Shown: positions 34,744 through 44,912, counted from the first letter of the stretch. The stretch: 64,000 nucleotides of DNA from Gracilimonas amylolytica (GCF_002911695.1 NZ_PQBS01000034.1:87971-151970), one strand, 5' to 3'. Program-made: numbers and translations. The notes: generated by a model not told the origin, from the sequence alone.

Positions 34744-35361
34744 TCACTCCGGAGGCATCGTTCTAAACACCCGATCCCAAAGAGTTGTGGAGATCCCGAA
34801 GGCTTTTTCAGGGTATTTATAATGATGCAGGGCGTGGTGCTTGTAATTTGATCTCAAATAAGAAGGCACCGGAGTGGTGTGAGTTTTGTAGTGTATTCGG
34901 GTATACAGCAAATAACCCAGAATGAAGCCCGGCAGGAACAGATACACAAATTCTCCCATGACCAGCAGGTAGACCAGGTATAACAATCCCAGGATCATAA
35001 GTCCGGGTACGGGAGGCATGATGAGTCGTTCTGTGTCACGAGGGTACTCATGGTGCACGCCATGCAGGGTATAAGCCAGTTTTTGGGCAAAAGTTGACTC
35101 CGGGAAGTATTCATCAATATGGAACAAATACCGGTGTGCAAAGTATTCAAAAAATGTCCAGAAGAATAGGGCAAAAACAAATATTAAGGCGCCGACCCAA
35201 AATTGATCAACGACCGCTCGTTGGATGCCAATATATAGCAAAACAATTCCGAGGGTAGAGTACGTTATGGCAGATACGATTGGTGGAGCTTTGGTTAGGG
35301 GTTCCAAAAAGGAGTTCTCGAATAATATTCCTTGTCCCTGATTTTTGATCTCTCTATGCAT
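34744..35361 (-). CDS. Fatty acid hydroxylase superfamily membrane protein
   Basis: A 205-residue integral membrane di-iron protein of the sterol desaturase/fatty acid hydroxylase superfamily. The histidine clusters that bind iron are HRYLFH, HGVHHEYPRD, and RIHYKTHTTP with HHALHHY, so the metal site is intact. About four membrane segments surround them. Small members of this type include fatty acid 2-hydroxylases that make 2-hydroxy fatty acids for sphingolipids or lipid A; the substrate here is not certain. It is convergent with rmuC and divergent from mtgA. Confidence 0.85.
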   Translation of the reverse strand: MHREIKNQGQGILFENSFLEPLTKAPPIVSAITYSTLGIVLLYIGIQRAVVDQFWVGALIFVFALFFWTFFEYFAHRYLFHIDEYFPESTFAQKLAYTLHGVHHEYPRDTERLIMPPVPGLMILGLLYLVYLLVMGEFVYLFLPGFILGYLLYTRIHYKTHTTPVPSYLRSNYKHHALHHYKYPEKAFGISTTLWDRVFRTMPPE

Positions 35362-35456
35362 GGCGTTTTAAGTTTGTTCCCGATTGTTATATAGATTATA
35401 CGATATTGACAAATGTTTTAAAAAGTAGAATAAACAGCAAGTGTTTATTAGTAGAA

Positions 35457-36323
35457 ATGAAGGATAAACAACTGAATACCAATAAAAAACAGGCACTCTT
35501 CATCCATTATATTAAAATAATAGGTGGTGTACTGTTAGGATGGTCGTTTTGGTTTATGGTATTGGTGCTCATGCTCAGATGGGTTGAACCTCCTTTCACA
35601 GCATTTACTTTGCAGGAAAATTGGGAAGAACTTGGGAATGAACGATATGATCTAAGACAAACATGGGTGCCACCAAATGAACTTCCGGAGCATCTCAAAC
35701 TGGCGGTCATTGCATCCGAAGATCAGCGTTTTTATTCGCATTGGGGATTAGACCTGGCTTCTATAGATAAGGCCCTCGAAGAAAAAGAAAATAGAGGGCG
35801 TATTCGTGGAGCCAGCACGATCACCCAGCAGGTCGCTAAGAATTTATTTCTGTGGCCGGCTCAAAGTTATTTCAGAAAAGGTATCGAAGCTGGGATCGCC
35901 ATACTTCTGGAATTGCTATGGACCAAGGAACGGATCATAGAAGTGTATTTGAATATTGCAGAATTTGGTCCGGGTATGTTTGGAGTGAGTGCAGCATCTG
36001 AATTTTACTTTGGCAAATCACCTGCACAATTAACCCCTGAAGAATCTGCCCGAATGGCCACAGTTCTGCCAAATCCAAAGCTTATTGAGCCTGAACCTGC
36101 ATCAGAGTATGTAACGGAAAGAAGCCTGTGGATCCTCAGAAATATGGAACAGCTCAGTGGTCTTTCTTTTTTACCTGAACCAAAACCGGATACCGTTCTG
36201 AGATCAGTACCCGATTCAGTTGATATTAAGTTAGACTCCCTGATCAGAATAGATTCTATTCCCGATCTGAAAACCTCGGATTCCCTTTATCCAGCTGTTT
36301 TAGATAGTATTAGACGCTTCTAA
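35457..36323 (+). CDS. mtgA: Monofunctional peptidoglycan glycosyltransferase MtgA
   Basis: A GT51 enzyme that polymerises lipid II glycan strands at the membrane. It has one N-terminal transmembrane helix, the catalytic IASEDQRFYSHWGLD (first Glu), RGASTITQQVAKNLFLW, and the second-Glu region KERIIEVYLNIAEFG. There is no transpeptidase domain. From the ATG at 35457 it is 288 residues; the frame extends upstream to a TTG at 35406. The last 60 residues are an extra tail after the GT51 domain with several Asp/Ser/Leu repeats, of unknown use. Confidence 0.92.
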   Translation: MKDKQLNTNKKQALFIHYIKIIGGVLLGWSFWFMVLVLMLRWVEPPFTAFTLQENWEELGNERYDLRQTWVPPNELPEHLKLAVIASEDQRFYSHWGLDLASIDKALEEKENRGRIRGASTITQQVAKNLFLWPAQSYFRKGIEAGIAILLELLWTKERIIEVYLNIAEFGPGMFGVSAASEFYFGKSPAQLTPEESARMATVLPNPKLIEPEPASEYVTERSLWILRNMEQLSGLSFLPEPKPDTVLRSVPDSVDIKLDSLIRIDSIPDLKTSDSLYPAVLDSIRRF

Positions 36324-36352
36324 GCAAAAACCCGAGCGATAATTCCTATTTT

Positions 36353-36364
36353 TTGTGATCACAA
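36353..36364. promoter_or_regulatory. 12-bp palindrome upstream of the sensor kinase
   Basis: TTGTGATCACAA is perfectly self-complementary and ends 28 bp before the sensor kinase start codon. It resembles fused CRP/FNR-type half sites (TGTGA/TCACA) without the usual spacer. Operator function is only a possibility. Confidence 0.3.
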
Positions 36365-36392
36365 TGTATTTAGATAAAACCCGATCGGTTAT

Positions 36393-38264
36393 ATGGATAC
36401 CCAAGGTTCGTCCAAAATGAAAGAGAAGCAGCGTTTACAAACACTGCATAATTATGAGATCATAGACACTCCCGAAGAGGAGGAATTTGACAGATTAGTT
36501 CAGTTAGCCGCTGAGATCTGTGGCGTTCCCTTTGGTAAGATCAATTTTATTGATGAAACCCGTACATGGAGTAAAGCGAATTATGGAAATGATATAAAGG
36601 AAACTCCAAGAGAGATCTCATTTTGTCATCACACAGTGCAAAATGAGACCCACCTGATCGTTGAGGATACCTTAGAAGATGATACTTTCAGAGACCTTCC
36701 CTATGTGGTTGAAAGCCCAAATGTCCGTTTTTATGCCGGTTTCAATATTAAATCAAACGGTTATAATTTAGGTACGGTATGTGTGCTGGGAACCGAACCA
36801 AAGCAACTATCTGAGTCACAATTCAACGCTCTGAAGATCATTGCCAGTGAAATTCAGGCCAGACTGGAGCTCAAAAAGAAGAACAAGGATCTGGAGACAC
36901 TCACTGCTTTTCTGGAAGCCTCTGTGGAAGCCATGCTCATCGTGGATCTGGCCAACCATAAAATTATACATACAAACTCGAACGGAACTGACCTCCTGAA
37001 ACGAATTCTTCCAGGGGATAGACACGGAACACTTTTTGAGGTATATTCGGACTGGAATTATCTGAATGAATTGAAAGCCTGGAATGAAAATGGGGCTCAA
37101 GAACCATTCAAGATGGAAACCATGATTCTTGATCACGATGGGGTAAAGGTGCACCTTGAGGTAAATACCATTAAGAAATATGGAAAATGGTTGATCACAT
37201 TACAGGATATTACCCAGCGTAAACAGGTTGAAGCAAGCGTTCGGGAAGAGAAGAAGCTGAGTGATGCCATCATTAATGCCCTGCCTATCGACTTTTACAT
37301 GTTTGATGAGGATATGGATCTCATTCGTTGGAACAAGAACCTGATTAAAAATACGGGTTACACAAATGAGGAAATAGAGACGTTGTCACCTCTGGATTTC
37401 TTTCGGGGAGATGACGTTCAAAGAATTCGACAGCATATTGATAAGATCATGAATGGGGAAACAGGTCCTATTCAAGCCGACCTGATCAGAAAAGATGGAA
37501 GTAAGGTTCCTTTTTTATTCAGTGCCATCAGTTTTAAAAACAACGAGAAAACTTATCTGCTTGGTACCGGTCAGGATATCTCAGATCAGGTTGAACAGCA
37601 GGGGAGATTGAGGAACCTGCTGAGCGAAAAAGAAGTGTTGCTGCAGGAGGTCCACCACAGAGTTAAAAATAATCTGGCCATCATATCCGGATTTTTACAG
37701 CTACAGGAAATCGTTACTGACCATGAGCGGACGAAGTCGGTACTAATGTCTAACTACAACAGGGTTAAGTCGATGGCCCTGATCCATGAAGAACTGTACA
37801 AGGCCAAGGATTTCACGGGACTTGAGTTCGATCACTATCTGGAGCTTATGCTCAAAGAATTGAGACAAACAATGGCTGATCCTGATAAGGATATTGATCT
37901 TATTCTTGATTCAGAGCCTCTTTACATGAACCTGAATCAGGCTGTTCCATTGGCTTTGATCATTAATGAACTTGTTTCAAATGCCTACACGTTTGCATTT
38001 GAAGGCAGAACTGAGGGGTGTATCACGGTAGGAGTCAAAGAAGAGGATGGAACCGTAAAAGTCAGCGTAAAAGATGATGGAGTTGGGCTGCCGGAGAATT
38101 TTAAATTTGAGGAAAGTCCAACCTTGGGTACCACGATCGTTATGTCCTATTCTAAACAATTGAAAGCTGATGTCAGTATTGAGTCAGATCATGGCACCCA
38201 TATTCAGCTTACTCTCAAAAACATCAAGGATGCGATCGGGACCTCATTCAAGGTTGCATTTTAA
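36393..38264 (+). CDS. Orphan sensor histidine kinase (GAF-PAS-PAS-HisKA_2)
   Basis: A 623-residue soluble histidine kinase without transmembrane segments. A GAF domain (about 20-165, EISFCHHTVQNE), two PAS domains (about 170-280 and 285-405, the second with FDEDMDLIRWNKN), the HisKA_2-type phospho-acceptor box EVHHRVKNNLAIISGFLQLQ with the histidine near 421, and an HATPase_c domain (NELVSNAYTFAFEG, DDGVGLP, TLGTTIV) are visible. Kinases of this group often act in light, stress or general stress signalling. No response regulator is nearby, so its partner is unknown. Confidence 0.88.
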   Translation: MDTQGSSKMKEKQRLQTLHNYEIIDTPEEEEFDRLVQLAAEICGVPFGKINFIDETRTWSKANYGNDIKETPREISFCHHTVQNETHLIVEDTLEDDTFRDLPYVVESPNVRFYAGFNIKSNGYNLGTVCVLGTEPKQLSESQFNALKIIASEIQARLELKKKNKDLETLTAFLEASVEAMLIVDLANHKIIHTNSNGTDLLKRILPGDRHGTLFEVYSDWNYLNELKAWNENGAQEPFKMETMILDHDGVKVHLEVNTIKKYGKWLITLQDITQRKQVEASVREEKKLSDAIINALPIDFYMFDEDMDLIRWNKNLIKNTGYTNEEIETLSPLDFFRGDDVQRIRQHIDKIMNGETGPIQADLIRKDGSKVPFLFSAISFKNNEKTYLLGTGQDISDQVEQQGRLRNLLSEKEVLLQEVHHRVKNNLAIISGFLQLQEIVTDHERTKSVLMSNYNRVKSMALIHEELYKAKDFTGLEFDHYLELMLKELRQTMADPDKDIDLILDSEPLYMNLNQAVPLALIINELVSNAYTFAFEGRTEGCITVGVKEEDGTVKVSVKDDGVGLPENFKFEESPTLGTTIVMSYSKQLKADVSIESDHGTHIQLTLKNIKDAIGTSFKVAF

Positions 38265-38268
38265 GGCA

Positions 38269-38979
38269 TCAATACTCAAACATACTCCAGGGCTGACCGG
38301 TGGGTTTTGGAGCCTTGAGGATCATCAATTCTTTTGTGGTAGGGTGTTCCAGCTCCAGCTTAACGGCTCGTAAGGCTATGTCCTTACCCCGGGCGAATTG
38401 TGGGTTGCCATACTTATGATCTCCCCAAAGCGGGAAACCCTCTTTGGCAAACTGGACCCGAATTTGATGAGGTCTTCCGGTGATCAGGTCCACTTCTATT
38501 ATGCTAAAATTATCGTTGGTTTTAACTGTGATAAACTTCAGCCTCGATTCCTTGGCATTTCTTTTTTGGGATTTAAAGGCCTTAACCGTGTTTGAGCGAT
38601 TGTCTTTCTCTAAAAAATGAACCCATTCCCCAAAAACGGGAGTTTGACCCTCAACCAATGCCCAGTAAGTCTTGTTAATGGTTCGCTTTCGGATCTGATA
38701 GGAGAGTCGTGATGCCGCTTTGGAAGTTTTAGCCAACACCATCACCCCACTTACCGGACGATCTAATCTGTGTACTAATCCCAGGTACACATTACCCGGT
38801 TTGTTATATTTTTTCTTGATGTAAGCTTTACAAAGGTTCAGTACATCCGGATCACCGGTATGGTCTTCTTGAGAAAGCACACCTGCCGGTTTATCGATCA
38901 CAAGCAAATGATTGTCTTCGTAAATTATAGGAATGTTGGGAGAGGTCTGAGTTGTATCCATAATCTCAAAATTAGGCAT
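38269..38979 (-). CDS. RluA-family RNA pseudouridine synthase
   Basis: A single-domain RluA-type enzyme that isomerises uridine to pseudouridine in rRNA or tRNA. The catalytic aspartate is in HRLDRPVSGVMVLAKT; NKTYWALVEG and ITGRPHQIRVQ are further family motifs. No S4 domain is present. I favour the ATG at 38979; the frame continues upstream to a TTG at 38991, and a second ATG at 38961 is possible. It converges with the kinase gene, with only 4 bp between stops. Confidence 0.88.
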   Translation of the reverse strand: MPNFEIMDTTQTSPNIPIIYEDNHLLVIDKPAGVLSQEDHTGDPDVLNLCKAYIKKKYNKPGNVYLGLVHRLDRPVSGVMVLAKTSKAASRLSYQIRKRTINKTYWALVEGQTPVFGEWVHFLEKDNRSNTVKAFKSQKRNAKESRLKFITVKTNDNFSIIEVDLITGRPHQIRVQFAKEGFPLWGDHKYGNPQFARGKDIALRAVKLELEHPTTKELMILKAPKPTGQPWSMFEY

Positions 38980-39197
38980 TCTGAAAACCAATAATAGCAG
39001 AATTTGCTACAAAAACTTCTCAACTCGTTATTTGTATATCTGCCTGAACCGGTGATTCCTCTATGCGTTATGAACCGGCGGTTCGTAACAAGCTTTATTT
39101 GCTACGCTTTCCTTTAATCTGTTTTGATTTGATAAGTAGCCAAAGAAAAACGTTTCATCTCATGCATCCCTGACCAAAAATCTTTTATCTTCACCCC

Positions 39198-41045
39198 ATG
39201 AGTAACGAAGGACAAGTCAAACTCTCCGAAAAAGTCGCCAATTTACCTACCTCACCGGGGGTATATATCTACAAAGATGCCAACGATTCGGTGTTGTATG
39301 TAGGTAAGGCAAAGCGTCTGAGAAATCGGGTACGTTCATATTTTCAGGATTCACGCCCTCAGGATGGACGCATAAAAACCATGGTCTCCAAAATTGATGA
39401 CCTTGAAATATTTGTGACTGACTCAGAGGCTGAAGCGCTCATACTTGAAAATAACCTTATCAAACAGTTTCAGCCCCGATACAATATTATGTATCGGGAT
39501 GATAAGTCCTATCCATACATCTGCATCACCGACGAAACCAAACCACGCGTTTACCCAACCCGAACGGTAGTGAAGGATGGTAGCAAATATTTTGGCCCTT
39601 ACGATAATGTAGGAGCCATGAAGCGCATGCTTGAAACCATTAGAAAAGCATTTGGACTGTGTACCTGTGCTGTTTCCCAAAAGAATATAGATAAGACCAA
39701 AAGTGTACCTAACTGGCACTCCTGTTTTGATGATTACCTGGAAAACTGTTCCGGAGATTGGGACGATGAAGTCTATCAGACCACTATAAAAAAAGTGGAA
39801 AGAATGTTGAATGGGCAGACCGATCAACTGATCCGTGAGCTAAAAGAAGAGATGCAGATCGCATCAGATGCCCTGGCGTTTGAGGAGGCAGCCCAACTCA
39901 GAGACAGCCTTGAGGCCGTACAGCACTACAGTCAAAAGATGAAGATGGTGGTCTCTAAGAAAGTGGACCGCGATGTATTTGCTATCCGAAAAGATGAGGA
40001 GATCGGAGAGGCTTGTGGAGTGTTATTCAAAGTTCGGGAAGGAAAGATGATCGGTAAATTCCACCGGTTCCTGAAAAATATTGATGGGTTGGAAATGGGA
40101 GAGATGCTGCAATCATTTGTTGAGGATTATTATACAGGGCAGTATATGGCCGCTATTCCTGATGAGGTGTATCTAAGCCACGAACTACCTGAAACGGAGC
40201 CTCTGGAGCAATATCTTCAGCAAGAAAGGGGGAAGATCGTTCCGGTTCATGTGCCACAGATCGGTGAAAAGAAGCAGCTCATAAAAATGGCTCAGTCCAA
40301 TGCGAAACTGCACCTGAATGAACGGGTTCTTGAAAAAGCCAAGGCAGAACGGAATAGAATACCGCATGCGGTCAAAGAATTAAAAGAACACCTGAAGTTG
40401 GATCGCCTTCCCCGAAGGATCGAGTGCTTTGATAACTCCAACCTGCAGGGAACCGACCCGGTAGCATCCATGGTCTGTTTTGTGGATGCCAAACCCAGAA
40501 AAAGTGAGTACAAACGGTTCAACATAAAAACGGTGGAAGGCCCTGACGACTTCGCATCCATGAAAGAGATCCTTACCCGCCGTTACTCACGGGTTAAGAA
40601 AGATGGATTACAGATCCCCGACCTTATCATAGTGGATGGCGGAAAGGGGCAATTGAGTTCAGCTGTGGATGCCCTGAAGGAAATAGGTTTTTACGGGGAA
40701 TGCGAGATCATAGGATTGGCTAAGCGGTTGGAGGAAGTGTTTCTCCCCGGGATGAAGGATCCTATCATGATCCCTAAAAAATCAACGGCCTTGAAACTAT
40801 TGCAGCATGCCAGAGATGAGGCTCACAGGTTTGCGATCACATTTCATCGTCAAAAAAGGGCTAAACGCACTGTAAAAACCGAGTTATTGGATATCAACGG
40901 TGTCGGTGAGAAAACGGCTCAAAAACTATTGACCGAATTGGGATCAGTAAAAAAGATCAAGGAAAAGAGTCTTCCCGAAATACAGATGGTGGTTGGGGAA
41001 AAATTAGGTGAAAAAGTGTACAATTATTTTCAGGATCAAACGTAG
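39198..41045 (+). CDS. uvrC: UvrABC system protein C
   Basis: The dual-incision nuclease of nucleotide excision repair. The GIY-YIG domain (about 12-92, SPGVYIYKDA and VLYVGKAKRLRNRV), UVR/UvrB-binding motif (about 203-238), the RNase H-like 5' incision domain (RRIECFDNSNLQGTDPV) and C-terminal helix-hairpin-helix motifs (LLDINGVGEKTAQKLL) are all present in 615 residues, normal for the family. It stands alone. Confidence 0.97.
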   Translation: MSNEGQVKLSEKVANLPTSPGVYIYKDANDSVLYVGKAKRLRNRVRSYFQDSRPQDGRIKTMVSKIDDLEIFVTDSEAEALILENNLIKQFQPRYNIMYRDDKSYPYICITDETKPRVYPTRTVVKDGSKYFGPYDNVGAMKRMLETIRKAFGLCTCAVSQKNIDKTKSVPNWHSCFDDYLENCSGDWDDEVYQTTIKKVERMLNGQTDQLIRELKEEMQIASDALAFEEAAQLRDSLEAVQHYSQKMKMVVSKKVDRDVFAIRKDEEIGEACGVLFKVREGKMIGKFHRFLKNIDGLEMGEMLQSFVEDYYTGQYMAAIPDEVYLSHELPETEPLEQYLQQERGKIVPVHVPQIGEKKQLIKMAQSNAKLHLNERVLEKAKAERNRIPHAVKELKEHLKLDRLPRRIECFDNSNLQGTDPVASMVCFVDAKPRKSEYKRFNIKTVEGPDDFASMKEILTRRYSRVKKDGLQIPDLIIVDGGKGQLSSAVDALKEIGFYGECEIIGLAKRLEEVFLPGMKDPIMIPKKSTALKLLQHARDEAHRFAITFHRQKRAKRTVKTELLDINGVGEKTAQKLLTELGSVKKIKEKSLPEIQMVVGEKLGEKVYNYFQDQT

Positions 41046-41239
41046 ATGCTCTGTTGGGAAAAGGCTCACATTAACATGTTATTTGTAAAAGGCGTTGTGT
41101 GTGTTAAAATGGACGTAGCCGATGAGGTTGTTCATTCAGCTTTAACGCTCATTACGTTCTGACAAAACATATTGAAACATTTAAACATCAATATTGTTTG
41201 ACATGTTAAGAGCAAAATCCCAAATTAAGGGTGACTATT

Positions 41240-41881
41240 ATGAAATTAATTAAAAGACACGTAGACAAACCGGATTACAAGGGTCTTAAAGACCGTGAGC
41301 TTGTAAAGTATTTTAGAAAGAATGGAGATGAATCTGCATTCAACGAGCTCATGAACCGTCACCAGCAAAAGATCTATTCATACATTTACAGTATGGTGAT
41401 GAACCCTGAGATCGCTAACGATCTGTTTCAGACCACTTTTACTAAGGTCATCACTAAAATGGATGATACCTACAATGAACAGGGGAAATGGATCGCGTGG
41501 GTAATGAGAATAGCCCATAATGCAACAATCGATTATTTAAGAAAACAAAAACGATATATCGACGTTAGTGGATGGAGTGATGAAGACTCCTCAACCGATT
41601 ATTTTGATCGGATGGAAGATGAAAGTATTGTGGATGCAGACGAACAGCTGGTTGAAGACGAAACCCGTTCAAGTCTCATGAAGCATATCGCGAAGCTTCC
41701 CGAGGAGCAGCGTTCTGTGGTACTCTTAAGACATTACTATGAAATGCCTTTTAAAGAGATCGCTGAGTTAACCGGTGTATCCATTAACACAGCTCTGGGA
41801 CGCATGAGATACGCACTCATTAATCTGAGAAAATATTTCGAGGAAGAAAGAGAAAAAGAAAAACATGCACAACACGGATGA
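41240..41881 (+). CDS. ECF-like RNA polymerase sigma factor
   Basis: A sigma-70-family factor of 213 residues from the ATG at 41240, which follows AAGGGTGA at good spacing. Region 2 (about 40-105) shows NPEIANDLFQTTFTKV and WVMRIAHNATIDYLRK; region 4 (about 150-205) has LPEEQRSVVLLRHYYEM and GVSINTALGRMRYAL. The linker is acidic. Its 3' end overlaps the next gene by 17 bp, typical of a sigma/anti-sigma pair. Confidence 0.88.
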   Translation: MKLIKRHVDKPDYKGLKDRELVKYFRKNGDESAFNELMNRHQQKIYSYIYSMVMNPEIANDLFQTTFTKVITKMDDTYNEQGKWIAWVMRIAHNATIDYLRKQKRYIDVSGWSDEDSSTDYFDRMEDESIVDADEQLVEDETRSSLMKHIAKLPEEQRSVVLLRHYYEMPFKEIAELTGVSINTALGRMRYALINLRKYFEEEREKEKHAQHG

Positions 41882-42410
41882 TCATAAAGCTATTCGGTAT
41901 CTGATGAAGGAAATGGATCCTTCAGAAGAACTGGAATTCGAAAAACAAATGCGGGAAGACGAAGATCTTTTGATCGAAGTTGAAAGTCTGAGAGCTACAA
42001 ACAGAAGGCTCTCAGCACTTCCTGACCTCAATCCTCCCAAACATCTTATTGATAACCTTTCTGATAAAGCTACCAAAGCAGCCCAAAATAACGCCGGGTA
42101 CAGCTTCAATAGTATATTTATAAAAGCTGCAGCCGCAGCAATACTATTAGCTTCGTTAACCGGTGGGTTCATGTATTATAGCTCAATGCCAACTGAAAGT
42201 CCGGTAACAAACGCGTCGAGTAGCCAAACTGTCGAGCCATGGGTCGACCGAAATGATATATTGAGATACGCAGGTGAGGCTCCTCAAAACTCAGAAACAA
42301 CCTTTCATCCGGATTTACTGAAAAGCTACGATAGACTTCAACTTGTCAGTGAACCCATGGGGAATACCAGTCCATCTAACAGGATATTACTTACCGGCTC
42401 TTCTAATTAA
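41865..42410 (+). CDS. Probable membrane-anchored anti-sigma factor
   Basis: A 181-residue protein overlapping the sigma gene. The first 90 residues are acidic and helical (KAIRYLMKEMDPSEELEFEKQM, the 'xxLxGxLxxEExxxFE'-like look of anti-sigma domains), followed by one transmembrane helix (about 82-102) and a short outer domain. No zinc-finger (HxxxCxxC) motif is present. The role is inferred from position and layout. Confidence 0.7.
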   Translation: MHNTDDHKAIRYLMKEMDPSEELEFEKQMREDEDLLIEVESLRATNRRLSALPDLNPPKHLIDNLSDKATKAAQNNAGYSFNSIFIKAAAAAILLASLTGGFMYYSSMPTESPVTNASSSQTVEPWVDRNDILRYAGEAPQNSETTFHPDLLKSYDRLQLVSEPMGNTSPSNRILLTGSSN

Positions 42411-42549
42411 ACGATTGTTACACATTGCTTTAGTCAAATAATGTGGAAAACTTCGCCTTTAAATGTGAATAAGTATTTTTGTATGGCAGTAGACCTCGCT
42501 TTATATTAGAAATTATCATAAAACTATTACAAGCATAAAGCAGGATTTA

Positions 42550-43347
42550 ATGGGAAAAGTAATTTCAATTGCCAATCAAAAAGGTGGAGTAGGAAAGACA
42601 ACTACGGCAATTAACCTGGCTGCCAGTCTGGCGGCTGTGGAACATCCAACGCTTGTTATAGACATTGATCCCCAAAGTAACACAACGAGCGGTTTAGGAA
42701 TTGATACCAAAACGGTGACGAACTCAGTTTACGAGGTCATGATCGGAAGTTCTGAGATCGATGAGACCATTCGTCAGACTGAATTGGATTTTCTGGATCT
42801 GGTGCCATCACACATCAACCTTGTTGGGGCTGAGATCGAGATGATAGACAGGGATCAGCGAGAAAACATTCTAAAGCGTGCGATCGAAGAAGCTCGAGAG
42901 AAGTACGATTTTGTGATCATTGATTGTCCGCCTTCATTAGGGCTTCTTACGATTAATGCATTAACGGCATCTGATTCCATCGTGATTCCGGTGCAGTGTG
43001 AATATTTTGCCCTGGAAGGTTTGGGGCAACTTCTGAACACGATCAAGATCGTTCGGCAACACCTGAATCCGGAACTGGATATTGAAGGCGTTCTTTTGAC
43101 TATGTATGACACGCGTACACGACTCTCGAATCAGGTGGCTGATGAGGTAAAGCGATATTTTGACGACCGGGTGTTTAAATCAGTTATAGCACGAAATGTG
43201 AGGCTGGCTGAGGCTCCAAGTTTCGGAAAGCCTGCACTGCTTTACGATTCTACAAGTGTCGGTGCTAAAAACTATCTTGCACTGGCCAGAGAGATCATCA
43301 AGAATAATAAAAAGCTATTCAAGAACAGCCCGGTTCTCACAGATTAA
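42550..43347 (+). CDS. parA: Chromosome partitioning ATPase ParA
   Basis: A 265-residue ParA/Soj-type ATPase that moves or loads origin regions together with ParB. The deviant Walker [19 protein letters not shown], the Walker B-like [17 protein letters not shown] and [10 protein letters not shown] are standard. There is a 12-bp gap to parB. The AT-rich leader contains TATTTTTG near 42473, similar to the -7 element of Bacteroidota promoters. Confidence 0.95.
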   Translation: MGKVISIANQKGGVGKTTTAINLAASLAAVEHPTLVIDIDPQSNTTSGLGIDTKTVTNSVYEVMIGSSEIDETIRQTELDFLDLVPSHINLVGAEIEMIDRDQRENILKRAIEEAREKYDFVIIDCPPSLGLLTINALTASDSIVIPVQCEYFALEGLGQLLNTIKIVRQHLNPELDIEGVLLTMYDTRTRLSNQVADEVKRYFDDRVFKSVIARNVRLAEAPSFGKPALLYDSTSVGAKNYLALAREIIKNNKKLFKNSPVLTD

Positions 43348-43359
43348 GATTATATAATT

Positions 43360-44301
43360 ATGGCGACTAAGAAAGTTTTAGGGCGTGGATTAGGTGCTTT
43401 TTTCCCTGAGTATCGTGACGAGGATAATGCAGGGGCGGGAGAATCTGCATCAAAAGAAGAAGGGGTAGAGAAAAGTTTTGTCAAACCGGAAGACAGGGTA
43501 AATATAGTTCTTTTTGTTCCGGTTGATCATATCCGGAAAAATCCCCATCAACCGCGTAAGGAATTTGATGAGGAAAGACTTGAGGAACTGGCCGATTCTA
43601 TAAGTGAGCATGGCCTCATTCAGCCGATCACTGTTCGATATATCGGTGAGAAAAGGTTTGAGCTCATAAGCGGTGAACGTCGCTTGAGAGCTGCCAAACT
43701 GGGTGGATTAAAGGAGATACCGGCGTTTATCCGTGAAGCGGATGATGAGCAAAGCATGGCCTTTGCCCTTATCGAAAATATTCAGCGCGAAGAGTTGAAT
43801 CCACTTGAAGTCGCTTTGGGATATAAGCGGCTTCTGGAAGAATTTGATTACACACAAGCTCAGGTAGCTGAAAGAGTGGGTAAGAACCGGACGACTGTCA
43901 CGAATATGCTTCGGCTGTTAAATCTGCCTGATTTTATTCAATCAGCCCTAAAATCAAATAAGATCTCCATGGGGCATGCCCGTTCATTGATCACCATTGA
44001 GGATGAAGAGGTTCAGAAAAAGATCCTTGATAAAGTGGTTGAGGATGGTATTTCGGTGAGACAGATCGAAGAGGAAGTCCGCAAGATCAGTGCCCCTTCA
44101 AAGAGTACAGGAAGTAAAAAGAAGACAGAAAAAGATCCTTCAAATGATCCCTTTTACAAAGATATTTCTGCCCGACTAAGACGCACATTCAGTACCAAAG
44201 TGAATGTGAAACCTAAAAAAGAAGGTGGTGAGATCAGGATCGAATACTATTCGGATGACGACCTTGAACGCATATTGGCAATCCTTGATACGGTTGAATA
44301 G
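43360..44301 (+). CDS. parB: Chromosome partitioning protein ParB
   Basis: A 313-residue CTP-dependent clamp that binds parS. N-terminal ParB/Spo0J domain: IRKNPHQPRKEFDEERLEELA, the CTP-binding GERRLRAAKL, and ENIQREELNPLEVA; the HTH follows (AERVGKNRTTVTNMLRLLNLP), then the C-terminal dimerisation part. It lies directly behind parA. No canonical parS site was found nearby. Confidence 0.95.
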   Translation: MATKKVLGRGLGAFFPEYRDEDNAGAGESASKEEGVEKSFVKPEDRVNIVLFVPVDHIRKNPHQPRKEFDEERLEELADSISEHGLIQPITVRYIGEKRFELISGERRLRAAKLGGLKEIPAFIREADDEQSMAFALIENIQREELNPLEVALGYKRLLEEFDYTQAQVAERVGKNRTTVTNMLRLLNLPDFIQSALKSNKISMGHARSLITIEDEEVQKKILDKVVEDGISVRQIEEEVRKISAPSKSTGSKKKTEKDPSNDPFYKDISARLRRTFSTKVNVKPKKEGGEIRIEYYSDDDLERILAILDTVE

Positions 44302-44905
44302 TATCATTTTTCTTGTGTTGGTTATGATACCTTTTGAAGGTATTGCCCAGCCGGTCACGTTCCAGAATTATGATCGATCAACAACTTCATTCCTTCCAGA
44401 TAACATTGCTGTTGAAGCCTCAGTTGAGGAATTCCCTGATCCAAAAAAGGTACTGAAACGGTCACTGATGATCCCGGGCTGGGGACAGGTAACCAACAAA
44501 CAAATTTGGAAAGTACCCATTGTTTATGGTTTAATAGGAGGACTAACTTATTACAGCATTCAGCTTCATAGCAATTATCAGGATTACAGGGCGGCTTATT
44601 ACAATTTAAATCCTAATACACCGGATGATTTCAAATTTGGTCCCACTCCTGATTATATACCGGAATCCTCAAGCCTTGAAGCGTTGAGACAAAACCGAAA
44701 TTTTTACAGGAATCGAAGAGATCTTGTTTTTGTATTTGTTGGACTCTCTTATGCGTTAAATGCAATAGATGCCTATGTGTTTGCTCATTTACGGTCGTTC
44801 GATGTCAGTGATGACCTGTCGTTTAAATCAGATTTCGAAACGATTCCAATTGCTTACAACGCATACCGATCGGTTCCAACAGTTTCACTAACTATCAATT
44901 TTTAA
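44255..44905 (+). CDS. DUF5683 family protein
   Basis: A protein of about 215 residues with an N-terminal signal-like hydrophobic stretch (IIFLVLVMIPFEGIAQ) and the DUF5683 core with SLMIPGWGQVTNKQIWKVP and two hydrophobic segments. DUF5683 genes commonly follow parAB in Bacteroidota. I chose the ATG at 44255, which overlaps parB by 47 bp; later TTG or GTG starts inside the signal region are possible. The function is unknown; exported or membrane bound. Confidence 0.75.
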   Translation: MTTLNAYWQSLIRLNSIIFLVLVMIPFEGIAQPVTFQNYDRSTTSFLPDNIAVEASVEEFPDPKKVLKRSLMIPGWGQVTNKQIWKVPIVYGLIGGLTYYSIQLHSNYQDYRAAYYNLNPNTPDDFKFGPTPDYIPESSSLEALRQNRNFYRNRRDLVFVFVGLSYALNAIDAYVFAHLRSFDVSDDLSFKSDFETIPIAYNAYRSVPTVSLTINF

Positions 44906-44912
44906 AGAGAAT

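Noticed and set aside
39005..39197. Repeat or gene in the rluA-uvrC gap
   Set aside because: GAACCGG occurs twice nearby, but there is no consistent repeat unit or frame; nothing nameable.
42411..44905. parS site or replication origin near parAB
   Set aside because: No sequence close to the TGTTTCACGTGAAACA consensus is visible in or around the par genes, and no dnaA, gidA or DnaA-box cluster is present.
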